In this document: positions 17,548-26,688 of the stretch, piece after piece
How the letters are laid out: the number at the start of each line of letters is the position of its first letter
Position numbering within the stretch: the first letter of the stretch is position 1
Assembly (NCBI RefSeq): GCF_001428335.1
Contig: NZ_LMSG01000020.1
Coordinates: 270,250-334,249 of the forward strand
Direction of reading: 5' to 3'
Length of the DNA: 64,000 nt
Source of the DNA: Arthrobacter sp. Soil762
Lineage (GTDB): Bacteria; Actinomycetota; Actinomycetes; Actinomycetales; Micrococcaceae
The notes under the pieces: generated by a model
What the model was told of the DNA's origin: nothing
The model's input: the letters and a program-made list of their open reading frames with translations, nothing else
Database searches by the model: none
Position numbers and translations under genes: made by a program

Positions 17548-18590
17548 GATTTCACCTTTCGGATCCACTGGTCCACGGACACAGCGATGATGATAAGTAC
17601 GCCCACGGCGAGGGTCTGGTAGAGCACATCCAGGCCCGCAAGGGACAGCCCGTTGCGGAACACGCCCACGATCAGCGCACCCAGAAGCGAGCCCCACACG
17701 GAACCGCGCCCGCCGAAGAGGCTGGTTCCGCCGATCACGACTGCGGTGATGGAGTCCAGGTTCAGGTCCACCCCGGCGTTGGGGCTGGCTGCGTTGGTCC
17801 GGCCGATTTGGATCCATGCACCCACTGCCAGGACAGCGCCTGCGGCCAGATAGACACTCATGAGGACACGGTTGACGGGGATGCCGGCCAGCCTGGCCGC
17901 TTCCTTGTCATCGCCAACGGCGTAGACGTGGCGTCCCCAGGCAGTCTTGCCCAGGATAAACGCCACCGCTACGTAGAGCAGGAGCATCATGACCACGCCT
18001 GTGGAAATGCGCACGGGACCCACCGGGAATGTGCTTCCCATCCAGGTCAGCAGCCCCGGCATGCTTGAGCCGCGCACCGTGGAACCGCCCGAATACAGCA
18101 GCGTCAGGGCAATGAAGATATTGAGGGTTCCGAGCGTGACAATAAACGGCGGCAGCCGGAACCTGGTGACCAGGAAGCCGTTCAGCGCGCCCGCGGCCAG
18201 TCCCACGGCCAGGCCGGCGACGAGTGCCAGGGGCCCGGGCAGACCGTAGGAGTCGGCCAGTTGGGCCACCACCATGGAGGCAAGGATCATCACGGCGCCT
18301 ACGGACAGGTCAATGCCTGCCGTGAGGATAATCAGTGTCTGGGCAATAGCCAGGGTGCCCACCACGGACACCTGCTGGGTGATCAGTGACAGGTTTTCGA
18401 CCCGCAGGAACCTGTCATTGAGCAGCCCGAACGCCACCACCGCGACGATCAGCACAATGGCAGGGCTGAGGGCAGGATATCTGTGCAGGGTGTTGCGGAT
18501 GCGGCTAAGCGGCGTCCTGCGGTCAAGGAATTCTTCCGCCAGGTCGGCCGGGCCTGCGGCGGGCGGACCGGCGGTCTGTTGCTGGGTCAC
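17544..18590 (-). CDS. Sugar ABC transporter permease (RbsC/FrcC type)
   Basis: 348 residues, eight or more hydrophobic helices, GTG start with AGGAGC just upstream. The family hallmark GIDLSVGAVMIL is near residue 90 and the cytosolic coupling loop lies around GRHVYAVGDDKEAARLAGIP. It forms the channel with the ATPase encoded downstream. It is 30 bases from the binding-protein gene. Fructose as substrate is inferred from the kinase, the GH32 enzyme and the shared operator. Confidence 0.92.
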   Translation of the reverse strand: MTQQQTAGPPAAGPADLAEEFLDRRTPLSRIRNTLHRYPALSPAIVLIVAVVAFGLLNDRFLRVENLSLITQQVSVVGTLAIAQTLIILTAGIDLSVGAVMILASMVVAQLADSYGLPGPLALVAGLAVGLAAGALNGFLVTRFRLPPFIVTLGTLNIFIALTLLYSGGSTVRGSSMPGLLTWMGSTFPVGPVRISTGVVMMLLLYVAVAFILGKTAWGRHVYAVGDDKEAARLAGIPVNRVLMSVYLAAGAVLAVGAWIQIGRTNAASPNAGVDLNLDSITAVVIGGTSLFGGRGSVWGSLLGALIVGVFRNGLSLAGLDVLYQTLAVGVLIIIAVSVDQWIRKVKS

Positions 18591-18620
18591 GGTTGCTCCT
18601 GAAGTGATCGTTCTGCGCTC

Positions 18621-19733
18621 TTACTTGCCCCAGCAGATGTCGCTGGCCTTGGTCGTGGTGATGCTCTTGACGCCGTCGGCGGGCTTATCCGTGACCAGCT
18701 CCACGCCGGTGTTGAAGAAGTCCAATCCGGCGGAGTTGGCCGGCTTCTTACCGGTCTTGGCCAGTTCGACGATGGCCTTGACGCCCATTTCGGCCATCTT
18801 GACCGGGTACTGCTGGGCGGTGGCGCCGATGACGCCGGACTTGACGTTGTCCACGCCGGCGCAGCCGCCGTCGACGGAAACGATCAGGACATCTTTCTCT
18901 TTGCCGGCTGACTTCAGGGCCTCAAAGGCGCCCGCTGCTGCGGGCTCGTTGATGGTGTAGACAACGTTGATGTCCGGGTTCTTGGACAGCAGGTTTTCCA
19001 TGCCGGAACGGCCGCCGTCCTCAGCGCCCTGGGATGCCTGGCTGCCGACGATCTCGTAGTCGCCGCCCTTGCCGCCGGTGTACTTGCCGGCCTTGGCCTC
19101 GTCGCCGTTCTTCTTGGCGTCCGCGGTGTCGATGCCCAGGCCGGTGAGGAAGCCCTGGTCGCGGTTGTAGTCGACCGAGACAACCTTGTCGTCGAACAGG
19201 TCAAGCAGGGCGATGGTGGCCTTCTTGCCTCCCAACTGCGCGGCGGTCCACTTGCCGATCAGCTCCCCGGCGGCGAAGTTGTCCGTGGCGAAGGTGATGT
19301 CCGCGGCATCGGCCGGGTCCGGCGGGGTATCAAGGGCGATCACAAAGAGCCCGGCGTCCTTGGCCTTCTTGAGGGCGTCCACCACGGACGGGCCGTTCGG
19401 GGTGATCAGGATTCCCTTGTCGCCCTTGGAAATGGCGTTCTCGATGGCCTGGATCTGGGTGTCCTCATCGCCGTCGGCCTTGCCTGCGGCAAGCTTGAGG
19501 TCAACGCCGTCGGCCGCCGCTGCCTTCTTGGCGCCTTCCTGCATGGCAACGAAGAAGGGGTTGGTGGTGGTCTTGACGATCAGGGAGACGCCCACCTTCT
19601 CGTCGGTGGCGGTTCCAGCGCCGGCGGAGGTGCCGCCACCGCAGGCGGTGAGGCTGAGCGTACCGAGAGTCAGGACTGCGCCTATGGCCAGCAGGCGGTG
19701 CGAAAGCGTGGGTGTGGCTTTGGAACTCAACAT
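18621..19733 (-). CDS. Sugar ABC transporter substrate-binding lipoprotein (FrcB-like)
   Basis: 370 residues. The N-terminal signal ends with the lipobox LTACGGG. The mature part is a type I periplasmic-binding fold of the ribose/fructose group (SLIVKTTTNPFFVAMQEGAK; ITPNGPSVVDALKKAKDAG; DGGCAGVDNVKSGVIG). ATG 19733 has AGGAG five bases upstream. First gene of the leftward operon. A GACAACGATGTC operator lies 35 bases before the start. Probably the fructose receptor. Confidence 0.9.
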   Translation of the reverse strand: MLSSKATPTLSHRLLAIGAVLTLGTLSLTACGGGTSAGAGTATDEKVGVSLIVKTTTNPFFVAMQEGAKKAAAADGVDLKLAAGKADGDEDTQIQAIENAISKGDKGILITPNGPSVVDALKKAKDAGLFVIALDTPPDPADAADITFATDNFAAGELIGKWTAAQLGGKKATIALLDLFDDKVVSVDYNRDQGFLTGLGIDTADAKKNGDEAKAGKYTGGKGGDYEIVGSQASQGAEDGGRSGMENLLSKNPDINVVYTINEPAAAGAFEALKSAGKEKDVLIVSVDGGCAGVDNVKSGVIGATAQQYPVKMAEMGVKAIVELAKTGKKPANSAGLDFFNTGVELVTDKPADGVKSITTTKASDICWGK

Positions 19734-19767
19734 TGAATCTCCTACGTTCGTGGCACTTTCCCGTGCC

Positions 19768-19781
19768 TGACAACGATGTCA
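19768..19781. promoter_or_regulatory. LacI-type operator before the fructose ABC operon
   Basis: TGACAACGATGTCA, a near-palindrome, lies between the binding-protein gene and the divergent LacI gene. The same core recurs at 19846 and, as the perfect palindrome GACAACGTTGTC, before the GH32 gene at 24162. Confidence 0.7.
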
Positions 19782-19844
19782 AAACACATGTAATCAACGT
19801 CACAATGTAGAGTCAAGTGAAATTCGATGATGAAGGGCGAGTTA

Positions 19845-20900
19845 ATGACAACGATGTCGAATCGTTACCAGGCGGACTCCGCCACGAACCGGCCCACCAT
19901 GCGACATGTTGCTGCGCTGGCCGGAGTGGGCATTAAGACCGTCTCCAGGGTGATGAACGACGAACCGGGCGTCTCCGGGGCCACCCGGCAAAGGGTGCTT
20001 GCGGCGTCGCAACAGCTCAACTATCAGCTGGACATGGCGGCGGGCAGCCTCCGCCGCACAGGCCGCCAGACACTGTCCATCGGGCTGCTCCTGCCCAGCG
20101 TGGCCAACCCGTTCAGCAGCGAGATCCACCGGGCAATGGAAGACACCCTGGCGGCCCGCGGGATTGCCGTGTTCGCCGCCAGCCTGGACGATGACCCCGA
20201 GCGGGAAAAGGCGCTCGTGTCCGCGTTCCTCGGCCGGCGCGTGGACGGCCTGGTCCTGACCCCCATCGCCCGGAGCCAGGCGTACGCCATCCCGGAACAT
20301 TCCCGGGACCTGCCCATGGTCTTCATTGACCGCGAGCCGGTGGGGATCGACGCCGACGCCGTGGTGACGGACAACGCCGTCGGCGCTGCGCGCGCAGCTG
20401 CCCACCTCATGGCCCACGGCCATACAAAGCTTGCCTACCTGGGCGACCGGCCGGATATCCAGACCGCCCGGGAACGGCGTCGCGGCTTCATTGAGGAACT
20501 GGGCCGGGCAGGACAGGCGACGGCCGCTGTGCCGGTCCGGGAGGGGCTTCACGACGAGGAGTCTGCCCGGCTGGCCGCACTGGAGATCCTCACGGCCGAG
20601 CATCCGCCGACGGCGATCTTCTCCAGTCAGAACCTCATCACGTTCGGCGTTATGCGCGCACTGAAGGAACTTGGTGCCAGCCGCCGCGTGGCTCTGGTGG
20701 GCTTTGACGACTTCACACTGGCGGACATGATGGAGCCGGGCATTACTGTCATCGCCCAGCACCCGGAGCGGATCGGGAAGCTCGCCGCGGAACGGCTGCT
20801 CGCCCGGATCGACGGCGATAGCAGCGCACCGCAGACATACGTTGTTCCGTCCGAGCTCATCCAGCGCGGCTCCGGAGAGCTCCCGCCGCCCGCCGGCTGA
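19845..20900 (+). CDS. LacI-family repressor of the fructan/fructose locus
   Basis: About 351 residues from ATG 19845 (GGGCGAG upstream); another ATG lies 18 bases earlier. N-terminal helix-turn-helix TMRHVAALAGVGIKTVSRVMNDEPGVS and the hinge helix precede a periplasmic-binding-like effector domain (about 65-345) with LLLPSVANPFSSEIHRAME and the C-terminal VALVGFDDFTLADMM. It is divergent from the sugar ABC operon. One copy of the putative operator overlaps its own start codon, implying autorepression, and another lies before GH32, so the effector is probably fructose or its phosphate. Confidence 0.9.
   Translation: MTTMSNRYQADSATNRPTMRHVAALAGVGIKTVSRVMNDEPGVSGATRQRVLAASQQLNYQLDMAAGSLRRTGRQTLSIGLLLPSVANPFSSEIHRAMEDTLAARGIAVFAASLDDDPEREKALVSAFLGRRVDGLVLTPIARSQAYAIPEHSRDLPMVFIDREPVGIDADAVVTDNAVGAARAAAHLMAHGHTKLAYLGDRPDIQTARERRRGFIEELGRAGQATAAVPVREGLHDEESARLAALEILTAEHPPTAIFSSQNLITFGVMRALKELGASRRVALVGFDDFTLADMMEPGITVIAQHPERIGKLAAERLLARIDGDSSAPQTYVVPSELIQRGSGELPPPAG
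19846..19859. promoter_or_regulatory. LacI-type operator overlapping the LacI start codon
   Basis: TGACAACGATGTCG begins at the second base of the start codon 19845 and matches the 19768 site in 13 of 14 bases. A repressor bound here would act as a roadblock on its own gene. Confidence 0.6.
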
Positions 20901-20999
20901 ACACGACAGATCCAATCCGATCCCGCTGCAATCCACGGCCAATTCATAGCTCAGCAAACCCAACCACCAGCAGATCCAGGCAATCCCGAGGGGATAATC

Positions 21000-21293
21000 A
21001 TGACCAAAACGCTTTACGCCGAATTCACCGTCAAACCCGGCCGCGAAGACCGGGTGGCGGAGATGATGCGCCAGTTGACCAACGAAGTAAGGCAGGAACC
21101 CGGGAACCAGCTGTTCCTGCCCTACACCCGGGAAGCGAATCCCCGTGAGTACTTCGTTTTCGAGGTCTACGAGGACGACGCCGCTTTCCAGGAGCACATC
21201 AGCGCGGACTACGGCGCTCGGTTCAACGGCGAGCTCGCGGACCTGATCGAAGAGGACGGTTCGGTGCTGACCTGGCTGCAGCCAGTCCACTGA
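21000..21293 (+). CDS. ABM-domain (antibiotic biosynthesis monooxygenase-like) small protein
   Basis: 97 residues, a single ferredoxin-like ABM fold (YAEFTVKPGREDRVAEMM; EYFVFEVYEDDAAFQEHIS). ATG 21000 has GAGGGGAT upstream. Family members include quinol monooxygenases and YgiN- or LsrG-like enzymes acting on small diffusible molecules. No active-site assignment is possible. It lies 100 bases after the LacI gene and inside the fructan locus, so it may be co-transcribed, though its link to sugar use is unclear. Confidence 0.8.
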   Translation: MTKTLYAEFTVKPGREDRVAEMMRQLTNEVRQEPGNQLFLPYTREANPREYFVFEVYEDDAAFQEHISADYGARFNGELADLIEEDGSVLTWLQPVH

Positions 21294-21349
21294 CCAGCCG
21301 GGCTACAGGTCACGCGCTCCACTGACCGCCCGCACGGCAGACGCCAAAT

Positions 21350-21406
21350 CCCGGGCTTGTTCGCGATTCCTAACCTTGAAGGCAGGGTTCTGCGGACAAG
21401 CCCGGG
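21350..21406. terminator. Bidirectional long-arm hairpin between ABM and GH32 genes
   Basis: CCCGGGCTTGT (21350-21360) pairs with ACAAGCCCGGG (21396-21406). The spacer has a smaller AACC/GGTT stem. It lies between two convergent genes, ten bases from the GH32 stop. Confidence 0.65.
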
Positions 21407-21416
21407 ACGGTTCAGC

Positions 21417-24125
21417 CTACTTCTGGCGGTCCTTGACCGGATTCGTCAAGGTGCTGAACATCGACTGCGCCACCGGAGTCACGGTGATTGACTTCAGCTG
21501 CGCCGTGCCGCCGTCGGCAAAGAGCGCCACCTGGTTGGCTCCCGCTGCGGGGAACACCTGGTCCGTGATGGTCCGCTGCCCGCCTTGGGTGAAGACCTCC
21601 ACGGAAGACCTGTCGACATACACCCGCAGGGTGACTGTGCCGTCTACATCCAGGGTGACGGGCGCAGAGTCCACGGAGGTGAACAGCGGATGGAAGCCGG
21701 TGTCCCCCGAATTCTCCCGGTCCACGTACACCTCGCCGGTGGTCCGGTCGTAGCCGATCTCGGTGGCGGTGTTGCCGATCCCCAGTACGGTGATTCCGGC
21801 CCGTGAAGCCGTGCCCGGCGCGAGCGTGACATCGATCCGCTGGACCTGGCCCCAGGCTGCCGCGGGCAGCGCAGTGGTCCCCGGGGCAATGTCCCGGGCG
21901 CGCTTCTCGGCATAGCTCGGCTTCGCAGCGAGGTCATCCACCTGCTTGACAGCCCTCTGGGTGAGGCGCGGTCCGGCCGGAGTCTGCGTCAGCGCTACTT
22001 CCCGGGGCAGTGACATGGCACTGCGCCACGGCGAAGTAGGAATGGCCTGTGCATAATCCCAGTTGTTCATCCAGCCCAGCATGATGCGTTTGTCCTGGGG
22101 CATGTTGGCGAAGGAAACGGACGCGTAGTAGTCCCGGCCGTAGTCCAGCCAGTCGTACGTCTGGAGCCGCGGGGTGGCCGCCTGCTCCGACGCCACAAAC
22201 TCATCGGCCAGGATGTGGCCCCAGCCGAACCGGTTGTTGTCCACCACCCTGATGCTGGCCTGCCTGCCCCTGAATTCGGCGACGTTCCAGGAGGTCCAGT
22301 CCAGGACCTCGCTGTTGGCGCCTGTGGCTGTCCGGACCACCTGGCCGTCCACCACCAGGTTCACGGTGGTCTCGTCGGACCGCGGCACTGCGGCCTGATC
22401 CGTGAGCATCACGTGGTCCAGCGTCAGGTGGCCCCAGCCGCCGGTTGCCTGGTCCACGATCCGAAGCTGGGCCTCCTGCCCGGCGAACTCCGCAACGTCC
22501 CACCCCTTCCAGTTGAGTTGGCCGGCATCGTCCCCGGCCAGGCTGCGCACCACAGCGCCGTTCACAAGGAGCTGGACCTCCAGCTGCTGCCCTGAGCCGG
22601 CGGTGCGGTGTCCGCCGCCCACCAGCATGCTCATAAAGTCCCGGGAGAGCGTGAACGACGGCGACGTCATGGTTCCCTGCCTGTCGTCACCAGGTGCGCC
22701 GCCGGTCTCAAACGTGTTGATCCGCTTGGCGCCGATATAGAAGTCACCGCCGGACGTGGCGGGCTGGAACGAAGGTGCGAGGTCGGCGGTACCGGTCCAG
22801 CCGGCGTCGGCCATTGACGTTCCGTCCGGAACCTCGAACCCGTTGAACAGGAGGTCGCCGGCCGGCGGGGTGTTATCCAGTTTGTCCGAGACACGGGGGT
22901 GCTGGCCGCCGCCCACCAGGAAATTCAGGTAGTCGCTGGTGACGGTGAACTGCGGGGATTCCGCGGTGCCCACGGGCCAGTCGCCGTCGTTGAACGAGTT
23001 GATCAGGCCTGCCCCGGCGAATCCGCTCACCGTGTTTTGTCCGGGCAGCGGTCCGGTGGCCGGAGCATCTCCGAACGGGCCGTTCTTCCAGTTTCCCGGC
23101 TCGTTGGCGACGGTCCAGCCGCCGTAGGTGCCGTCGTTGAAACCGGCGAGCGGGGTTCCCGCAGGGAGGGTATCGCTTGCTTTGGTTGTCTCGGAGGTGA
23201 AGGTTGTGCCGTCGAAGTCGCCAACAAAGTACTGACCGGCGGATCCGCCCGCAACACCGCCGGGGTTGATGTTGACCACCATGACCCACTTGATGTTGGC
23301 GGGGTCGCCGTCAACGGCCAGGGGGAAGAGGTCCGGGCATTCCCAGAGCCCTCCGGTGGCGTTGGCCGGCCCGAATTCGCTCAGGAGCGTCCAGTCCTTG
23401 AGGTTCCCGGATTTGTACAGCAGGACCTTGTGGTCTGCGGCTTCGACGGCGGACATCACCCAGTAGCCGCCGCCATCCGGGGTGCTGTACCAAAAGACCT
23501 TGGGGTCGCGGAAGTTGGCCGAGTTGCGGTTCAGCACCGGGTTGGCGTCGTACTTGGTCCAGGTCTGGCCGTCGTCCAGGCTGTAGGCCAGCGACTGTGC
23601 CTGCAGTCCCTCATGGGGCGAGCCGGGTTTGTACGCGCTGGTGTAGACGGCCACCAGCGGCGGGTTCTCCGCCGTCCCGAACCCTGAGGTGTTGTCCTTG
23701 TCCACCACCACGCTGCCGGAGAAGATGTCCTGCTGGTCATCGGTTGCGATGGCCAGCGGCTGCTCTGTCCAGTGCGTCAGGTCCTTGGACGTGGCATGCC
23801 CCCAGGACATGTTGCCCCACGTATTTCCCGACGGGTTGTGCTGGTAATAAAGGTGGTAAACGCCCTTGTGGAAGACCATTCCGTTGGGATCATTCATCCA
23901 GTTCTGTTTCGGCGAGTAGTGGAAGGCCGGCCTGTACTGTTCCCCACCGAGGGGCGTTCCGGAGCCGGCGTCAGCCTCGGAAACATTCCGTGAGGAGGCT
24001 GGTGTGGTTGCCTGGGCTGCCGTGCCCCAGGCCGGGGCCGAACCGGCGAGTGTTGCGGCGAGGCTGAGGCCTGCCAGGGTGAGTGCCGAACACGTAAAGA
24101 CCGTTCGGGATTTGTTGATCTGCAT
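21417..24125 (-). CDS. Secreted GH32 levanase/inulinase with modules inserted in the catalytic domain
   Basis: 902 residues with an N-terminal signal peptide (about 1-35). GH32 catalytic motifs are complete: WMNDPNG (nucleophile Asp, near residue 77), FRDPKVFW and WECPDLFPL (acid/base Glu). Around residue 320 the beta-propeller is interrupted by some 340 residues with internal repeats: two FEVPDG/FNDG-type segments each ending in MLVGGGHR or FLVGGGQHPR, then two GWGH-containing sandwich units. The propeller resumes at YDWLDYGRDYYASVSF, and the GH32 C-terminal beta-sandwich follows. It releases fructose or fructo-oligosaccharides outside the cell for the adjacent ABC importer. A perfect GACAACGTTGTC palindrome precedes the gene. 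Levan versus inulin cannot be decided from sequence. Confidence 0.92.
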   Translation of the reverse strand: MQINKSRTVFTCSALTLAGLSLAATLAGSAPAWGTAAQATTPASSRNVSEADAGSGTPLGGEQYRPAFHYSPKQNWMNDPNGMVFHKGVYHLYYQHNPSGNTWGNMSWGHATSKDLTHWTEQPLAIATDDQQDIFSGSVVVDKDNTSGFGTAENPPLVAVYTSAYKPGSPHEGLQAQSLAYSLDDGQTWTKYDANPVLNRNSANFRDPKVFWYSTPDGGGYWVMSAVEAADHKVLLYKSGNLKDWTLLSEFGPANATGGLWECPDLFPLAVDGDPANIKWVMVVNINPGGVAGGSAGQYFVGDFDGTTFTSETTKASDTLPAGTPLAGFNDGTYGGWTVANEPGNWKNGPFGDAPATGPLPGQNTVSGFAGAGLINSFNDGDWPVGTAESPQFTVTSDYLNFLVGGGQHPRVSDKLDNTPPAGDLLFNGFEVPDGTSMADAGWTGTADLAPSFQPATSGGDFYIGAKRINTFETGGAPGDDRQGTMTSPSFTLSRDFMSMLVGGGHRTAGSGQQLEVQLLVNGAVVRSLAGDDAGQLNWKGWDVAEFAGQEAQLRIVDQATGGWGHLTLDHVMLTDQAAVPRSDETTVNLVVDGQVVRTATGANSEVLDWTSWNVAEFRGRQASIRVVDNNRFGWGHILADEFVASEQAATPRLQTYDWLDYGRDYYASVSFANMPQDKRIMLGWMNNWDYAQAIPTSPWRSAMSLPREVALTQTPAGPRLTQRAVKQVDDLAAKPSYAEKRARDIAPGTTALPAAAWGQVQRIDVTLAPGTASRAGITVLGIGNTATEIGYDRTTGEVYVDRENSGDTGFHPLFTSVDSAPVTLDVDGTVTLRVYVDRSSVEVFTQGGQRTITDQVFPAAGANQVALFADGGTAQLKSITVTPVAQSMFSTLTNPVKDRQK

Positions 24126-24160
24126 GGATAGGGGTGCCCTTCATCGCGCGTGCCTGAAAT

Positions 24161-24174
24161 AGACAACGTTGTCA
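24161..24174. promoter_or_regulatory. LacI-type operator before the GH32 gene
   Basis: AGACAACGTTGTCA contains the perfect 12-base palindrome GACAACGTTGTC, 36 bases before the GH32 start. It shares the core with the two sites near the LacI gene 4.3 kb away. Confidence 0.7.
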
Positions 24175-24365
24175 GTGACTGGAACGGTAGGGGATGTCCA
24201 CAAGACAAGTCAACGCTTCGAAGCGGTCACGTGCCGATGGTGAAGCGGACCGGCGGCGGCCCCTGCAATAATCGGAACCAACGTGTGTCCGGGGCGCAGC
24301 GAAGCCCCGGCGTGCAAAGCAGCAATGTAAGTTCGGGCCCATCACACCAGACGAGGCGGACATCC

Positions 24366-26630
24366 ATGAAGGCTCCAGACCAGCAGCACGCTCAAACTTT
24401 CGGAACGCCGGTACCGGCCGATGGTGATGCGGGCGGTCATGAGCCCGTGGACCAGCACCTTCTCCAGCGTTTGGCGGACGCGCATGGGGTAGGCGCCTCG
24501 TTCCACGGCTGGGACGGGCTGCCGCACAGCGTCGCCGCGGAGACGCTGATCAAGGTCCTGGCAGCGCTCGGCGTCCCCGCCCACACGAATCAACTGATCG
24601 AAACTGCCCTGGTCGAGGCGGAAGTGGCGCCGTGGCGGCGAATGCTGCCCCCCGCCGTCGTGGTTCAGCAGGGCGAATCCGCGCTGGTTCCCGTCCACGT
24701 CCGGGACGGTGCCACGGCCCGCCTGCACGTGGTGCTTGAAACGGGCGCGGGCGTGCCCGTGGAAGCCGTCCAGCAGGATGTCTGGGTGGCGCCCCAGGAC
24801 GTGGATGGCGTGGCCACCGGCCGGGCCACCTTCGCGCTACCGGAGGGGTTGCCGCTGGGCTGGCACACACTCCAGGCAGAGTCCGACGGCGTCACAGCCG
24901 AGAGTGCGCTGGTGGTGGTTCCGGCGCGGCTCACCACCGCCGATTCCTTGGCTGAGCGTCGCGGGTGGGGCCTGGCAACGCAGCTCTACTCCGTGCGGTC
25001 CAAGCGGTCCTGGGGGATCGGCGACTTCGCCGACCTCGCGGACCTTGCCGCGCTCAGTGGCGCCCGTGGCGCGGACTATGTCCTGGTCAATCCGCTGCAC
25101 GCCGCGGAACCCGTGCCGCCGGTCCAGCCCTCGCCGTACTCGCCGTCGACGCGGCGTTTCTTCAACCCGCTGTACATCCGGGTGGAAGCCATCCCGGAAA
25201 TCGCCTACCTGAAGCCGCGTAAGCGCGCAGCGGTGGACAGCCTGCAGGAGCAGGTCCAGGTCCTGAACAAGGACGGCGAACGGCTGGACCGCAACGCCGT
25301 GTACGCCGCCAAGCTCCAGGCCCTCGAACTGCTGTATCACGCCCGGCGCTCGCCGGCGCGGCAGGCAGCGTTCGACGAATTCTGCCGGATCTCCGGCTCC
25401 GGGCTGGATGACTTCGCCCTGTGGTCCGCCATCCGGGAAGACCTGGCACCGGACCATCCGCTGTGGACCGATCCGGACTGCGCGCTGGGATCCCCTGAAG
25501 CGGAATCGCTGCGCGGGAAGCTTGCGGACAGGATCGGGTTCCACCGCTGGCTGCAGTGGATCTGCGATGAACAGCTTGAGAACGCGCAGCAGGCGGCACG
25601 CCGGGCCGGGATGCGGCTGGGCGTGGTGCACGATCTTGCCGTGGGCGTTGACCTCAGCAGCGCCGACGCCTGGACCCTCCGTGACGTTCTGGCACCCGGG
25701 ATCAGCGTGGGGGCGCCGCCGGACATGTACAACCAGCTGGGCCAGGACTGGAACCAGCCGCCGTGGCATCCCGCCCGCCTCGCGGAGGCAGGCTACGCGC
25801 CGTTCCGCAATATGCTCTCCACCGTGCTCCGGCACGCCGGCGGCATCCGGGTGGACCACGTGCTGGGCCTGTTCCGCCTCTGGTGGGTGCCGGCCGGCAA
25901 CTCCCCGCGCGACGGCGCCTACGTCACGTACGACCACGAAGCACTGATCGGGATCCTGGCCCTGGAGGCGCAGCGCGCCGGTGCCGTGGTGATCGGCGAG
26001 GACCTGGGAACCTTCGAGCCGTGGGTGCGCGACTACCTCGCTGCCCGCGGCATCCTGGGCACGTCCATCCTTTGGTTCGAGAACGACGGCGATTCACCCC
26101 TGCCGCCGGAAAGGTACCGGACGCAGGCCCTCGCCAGCGTGAACACCCACGACCTGCCTCCCACCGCCGGCTACCTGGCGGGCGACCATGTGGCCCTCCG
26201 CAGCAGGCTGGGCCTGCTGGAACGCTCCGAGGCGGAAGAGCGGGCGGAGCACACGGCCACGCTGGAAAAGATGATGGGGCTGCTGCGGGAACGCGGGTTG
26301 CTGCCTGAGGAAGAGGGCACCTCCGGCACCTCCGCCGCCGGTGGTGCTGGCGGCAGCGGTCCCGACGGTGGCGGAAGCGAGGAACGCACCATAGAAGCAC
26401 TGCACCGCCTGCTGGCCCAGACGCCGTCGGTCCTTCTCGGGGTGGCGCTGGTGGATGCCGTGGGGGAGCGGCGGGTGCAGAACCAGCCCGGCACCACCGA
26501 GGCACTGTACCCGAACTGGCAGGTCCCGCTCGGCGGTCCGGACGGCAGTCCGGTGTTCATCGATGACCTTCCTGCCAATCCGCGGTTCAACACTTTGCTG
26601 GGAGCCGTCGCGGAGGCGCTCCGCGGCTGA
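24366..26630 (+). CDS. malQ: 4-alpha-glucanotransferase (amylomaltase)
   Basis: 754 residues from ATG 24366; the open frame further upstream overlaps the GH32 operator and is unlikely to be translated. GH77 features: YSPSTRRFFNPLYIRVEAIP, GVVHDLAVGVDLSSADAW, GIRVDHVLGLFRLWW (nucleophile region), IGEDLGTFEPWV (acid/base) and VNTHDLPPTAGY. The N-terminal extension of about 170 residues is usual for actinobacterial MalQ. A Gly/Ser-rich low-complexity linker (around 655-675) is inserted near the C-terminus. It transfers maltodextrin segments in the cytosol. The secreted alpha-amylase at 32-35 kb would supply the substrate. Confidence 0.93.
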   Translation: MKAPDQQHAQTFGTPVPADGDAGGHEPVDQHLLQRLADAHGVGASFHGWDGLPHSVAAETLIKVLAALGVPAHTNQLIETALVEAEVAPWRRMLPPAVVVQQGESALVPVHVRDGATARLHVVLETGAGVPVEAVQQDVWVAPQDVDGVATGRATFALPEGLPLGWHTLQAESDGVTAESALVVVPARLTTADSLAERRGWGLATQLYSVRSKRSWGIGDFADLADLAALSGARGADYVLVNPLHAAEPVPPVQPSPYSPSTRRFFNPLYIRVEAIPEIAYLKPRKRAAVDSLQEQVQVLNKDGERLDRNAVYAAKLQALELLYHARRSPARQAAFDEFCRISGSGLDDFALWSAIREDLAPDHPLWTDPDCALGSPEAESLRGKLADRIGFHRWLQWICDEQLENAQQAARRAGMRLGVVHDLAVGVDLSSADAWTLRDVLAPGISVGAPPDMYNQLGQDWNQPPWHPARLAEAGYAPFRNMLSTVLRHAGGIRVDHVLGLFRLWWVPAGNSPRDGAYVTYDHEALIGILALEAQRAGAVVIGEDLGTFEPWVRDYLAARGILGTSILWFENDGDSPLPPERYRTQALASVNTHDLPPTAGYLAGDHVALRSRLGLLERSEAEERAEHTATLEKMMGLLRERGLLPEEEGTSGTSAAGGAGGSGPDGGGSEERTIEALHRLLAQTPSVLLGVALVDAVGERRVQNQPGTTEALYPNWQVPLGGPDGSPVFIDDLPANPRFNTLLGAVAEALRG

Positions 26631-26654
26631 CCCAAGCCGCAGCTGAGCACGACC

Positions 26655-26688
26655 GGTAACCCGCTTTGCCGTGGGTCAGCGGGTAACC
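26655..26688. terminator. Possible hairpin between malQ and the lactate dehydrogenase gene
   Basis: GGTAACCCGCT (26655-26665) and AGCGGGTAACC (26678-26688) are near-perfect inverted copies (one mismatch) in the convergent gap. The right arm overlaps the end of the minus-strand gene. Confidence 0.4.

Noticed and set aside
21000..21293. ABM protein as part of an antibiotic gene cluster
   Set aside because: No synthase, tailoring or resistance genes nearby; all neighbours are sugar genes.
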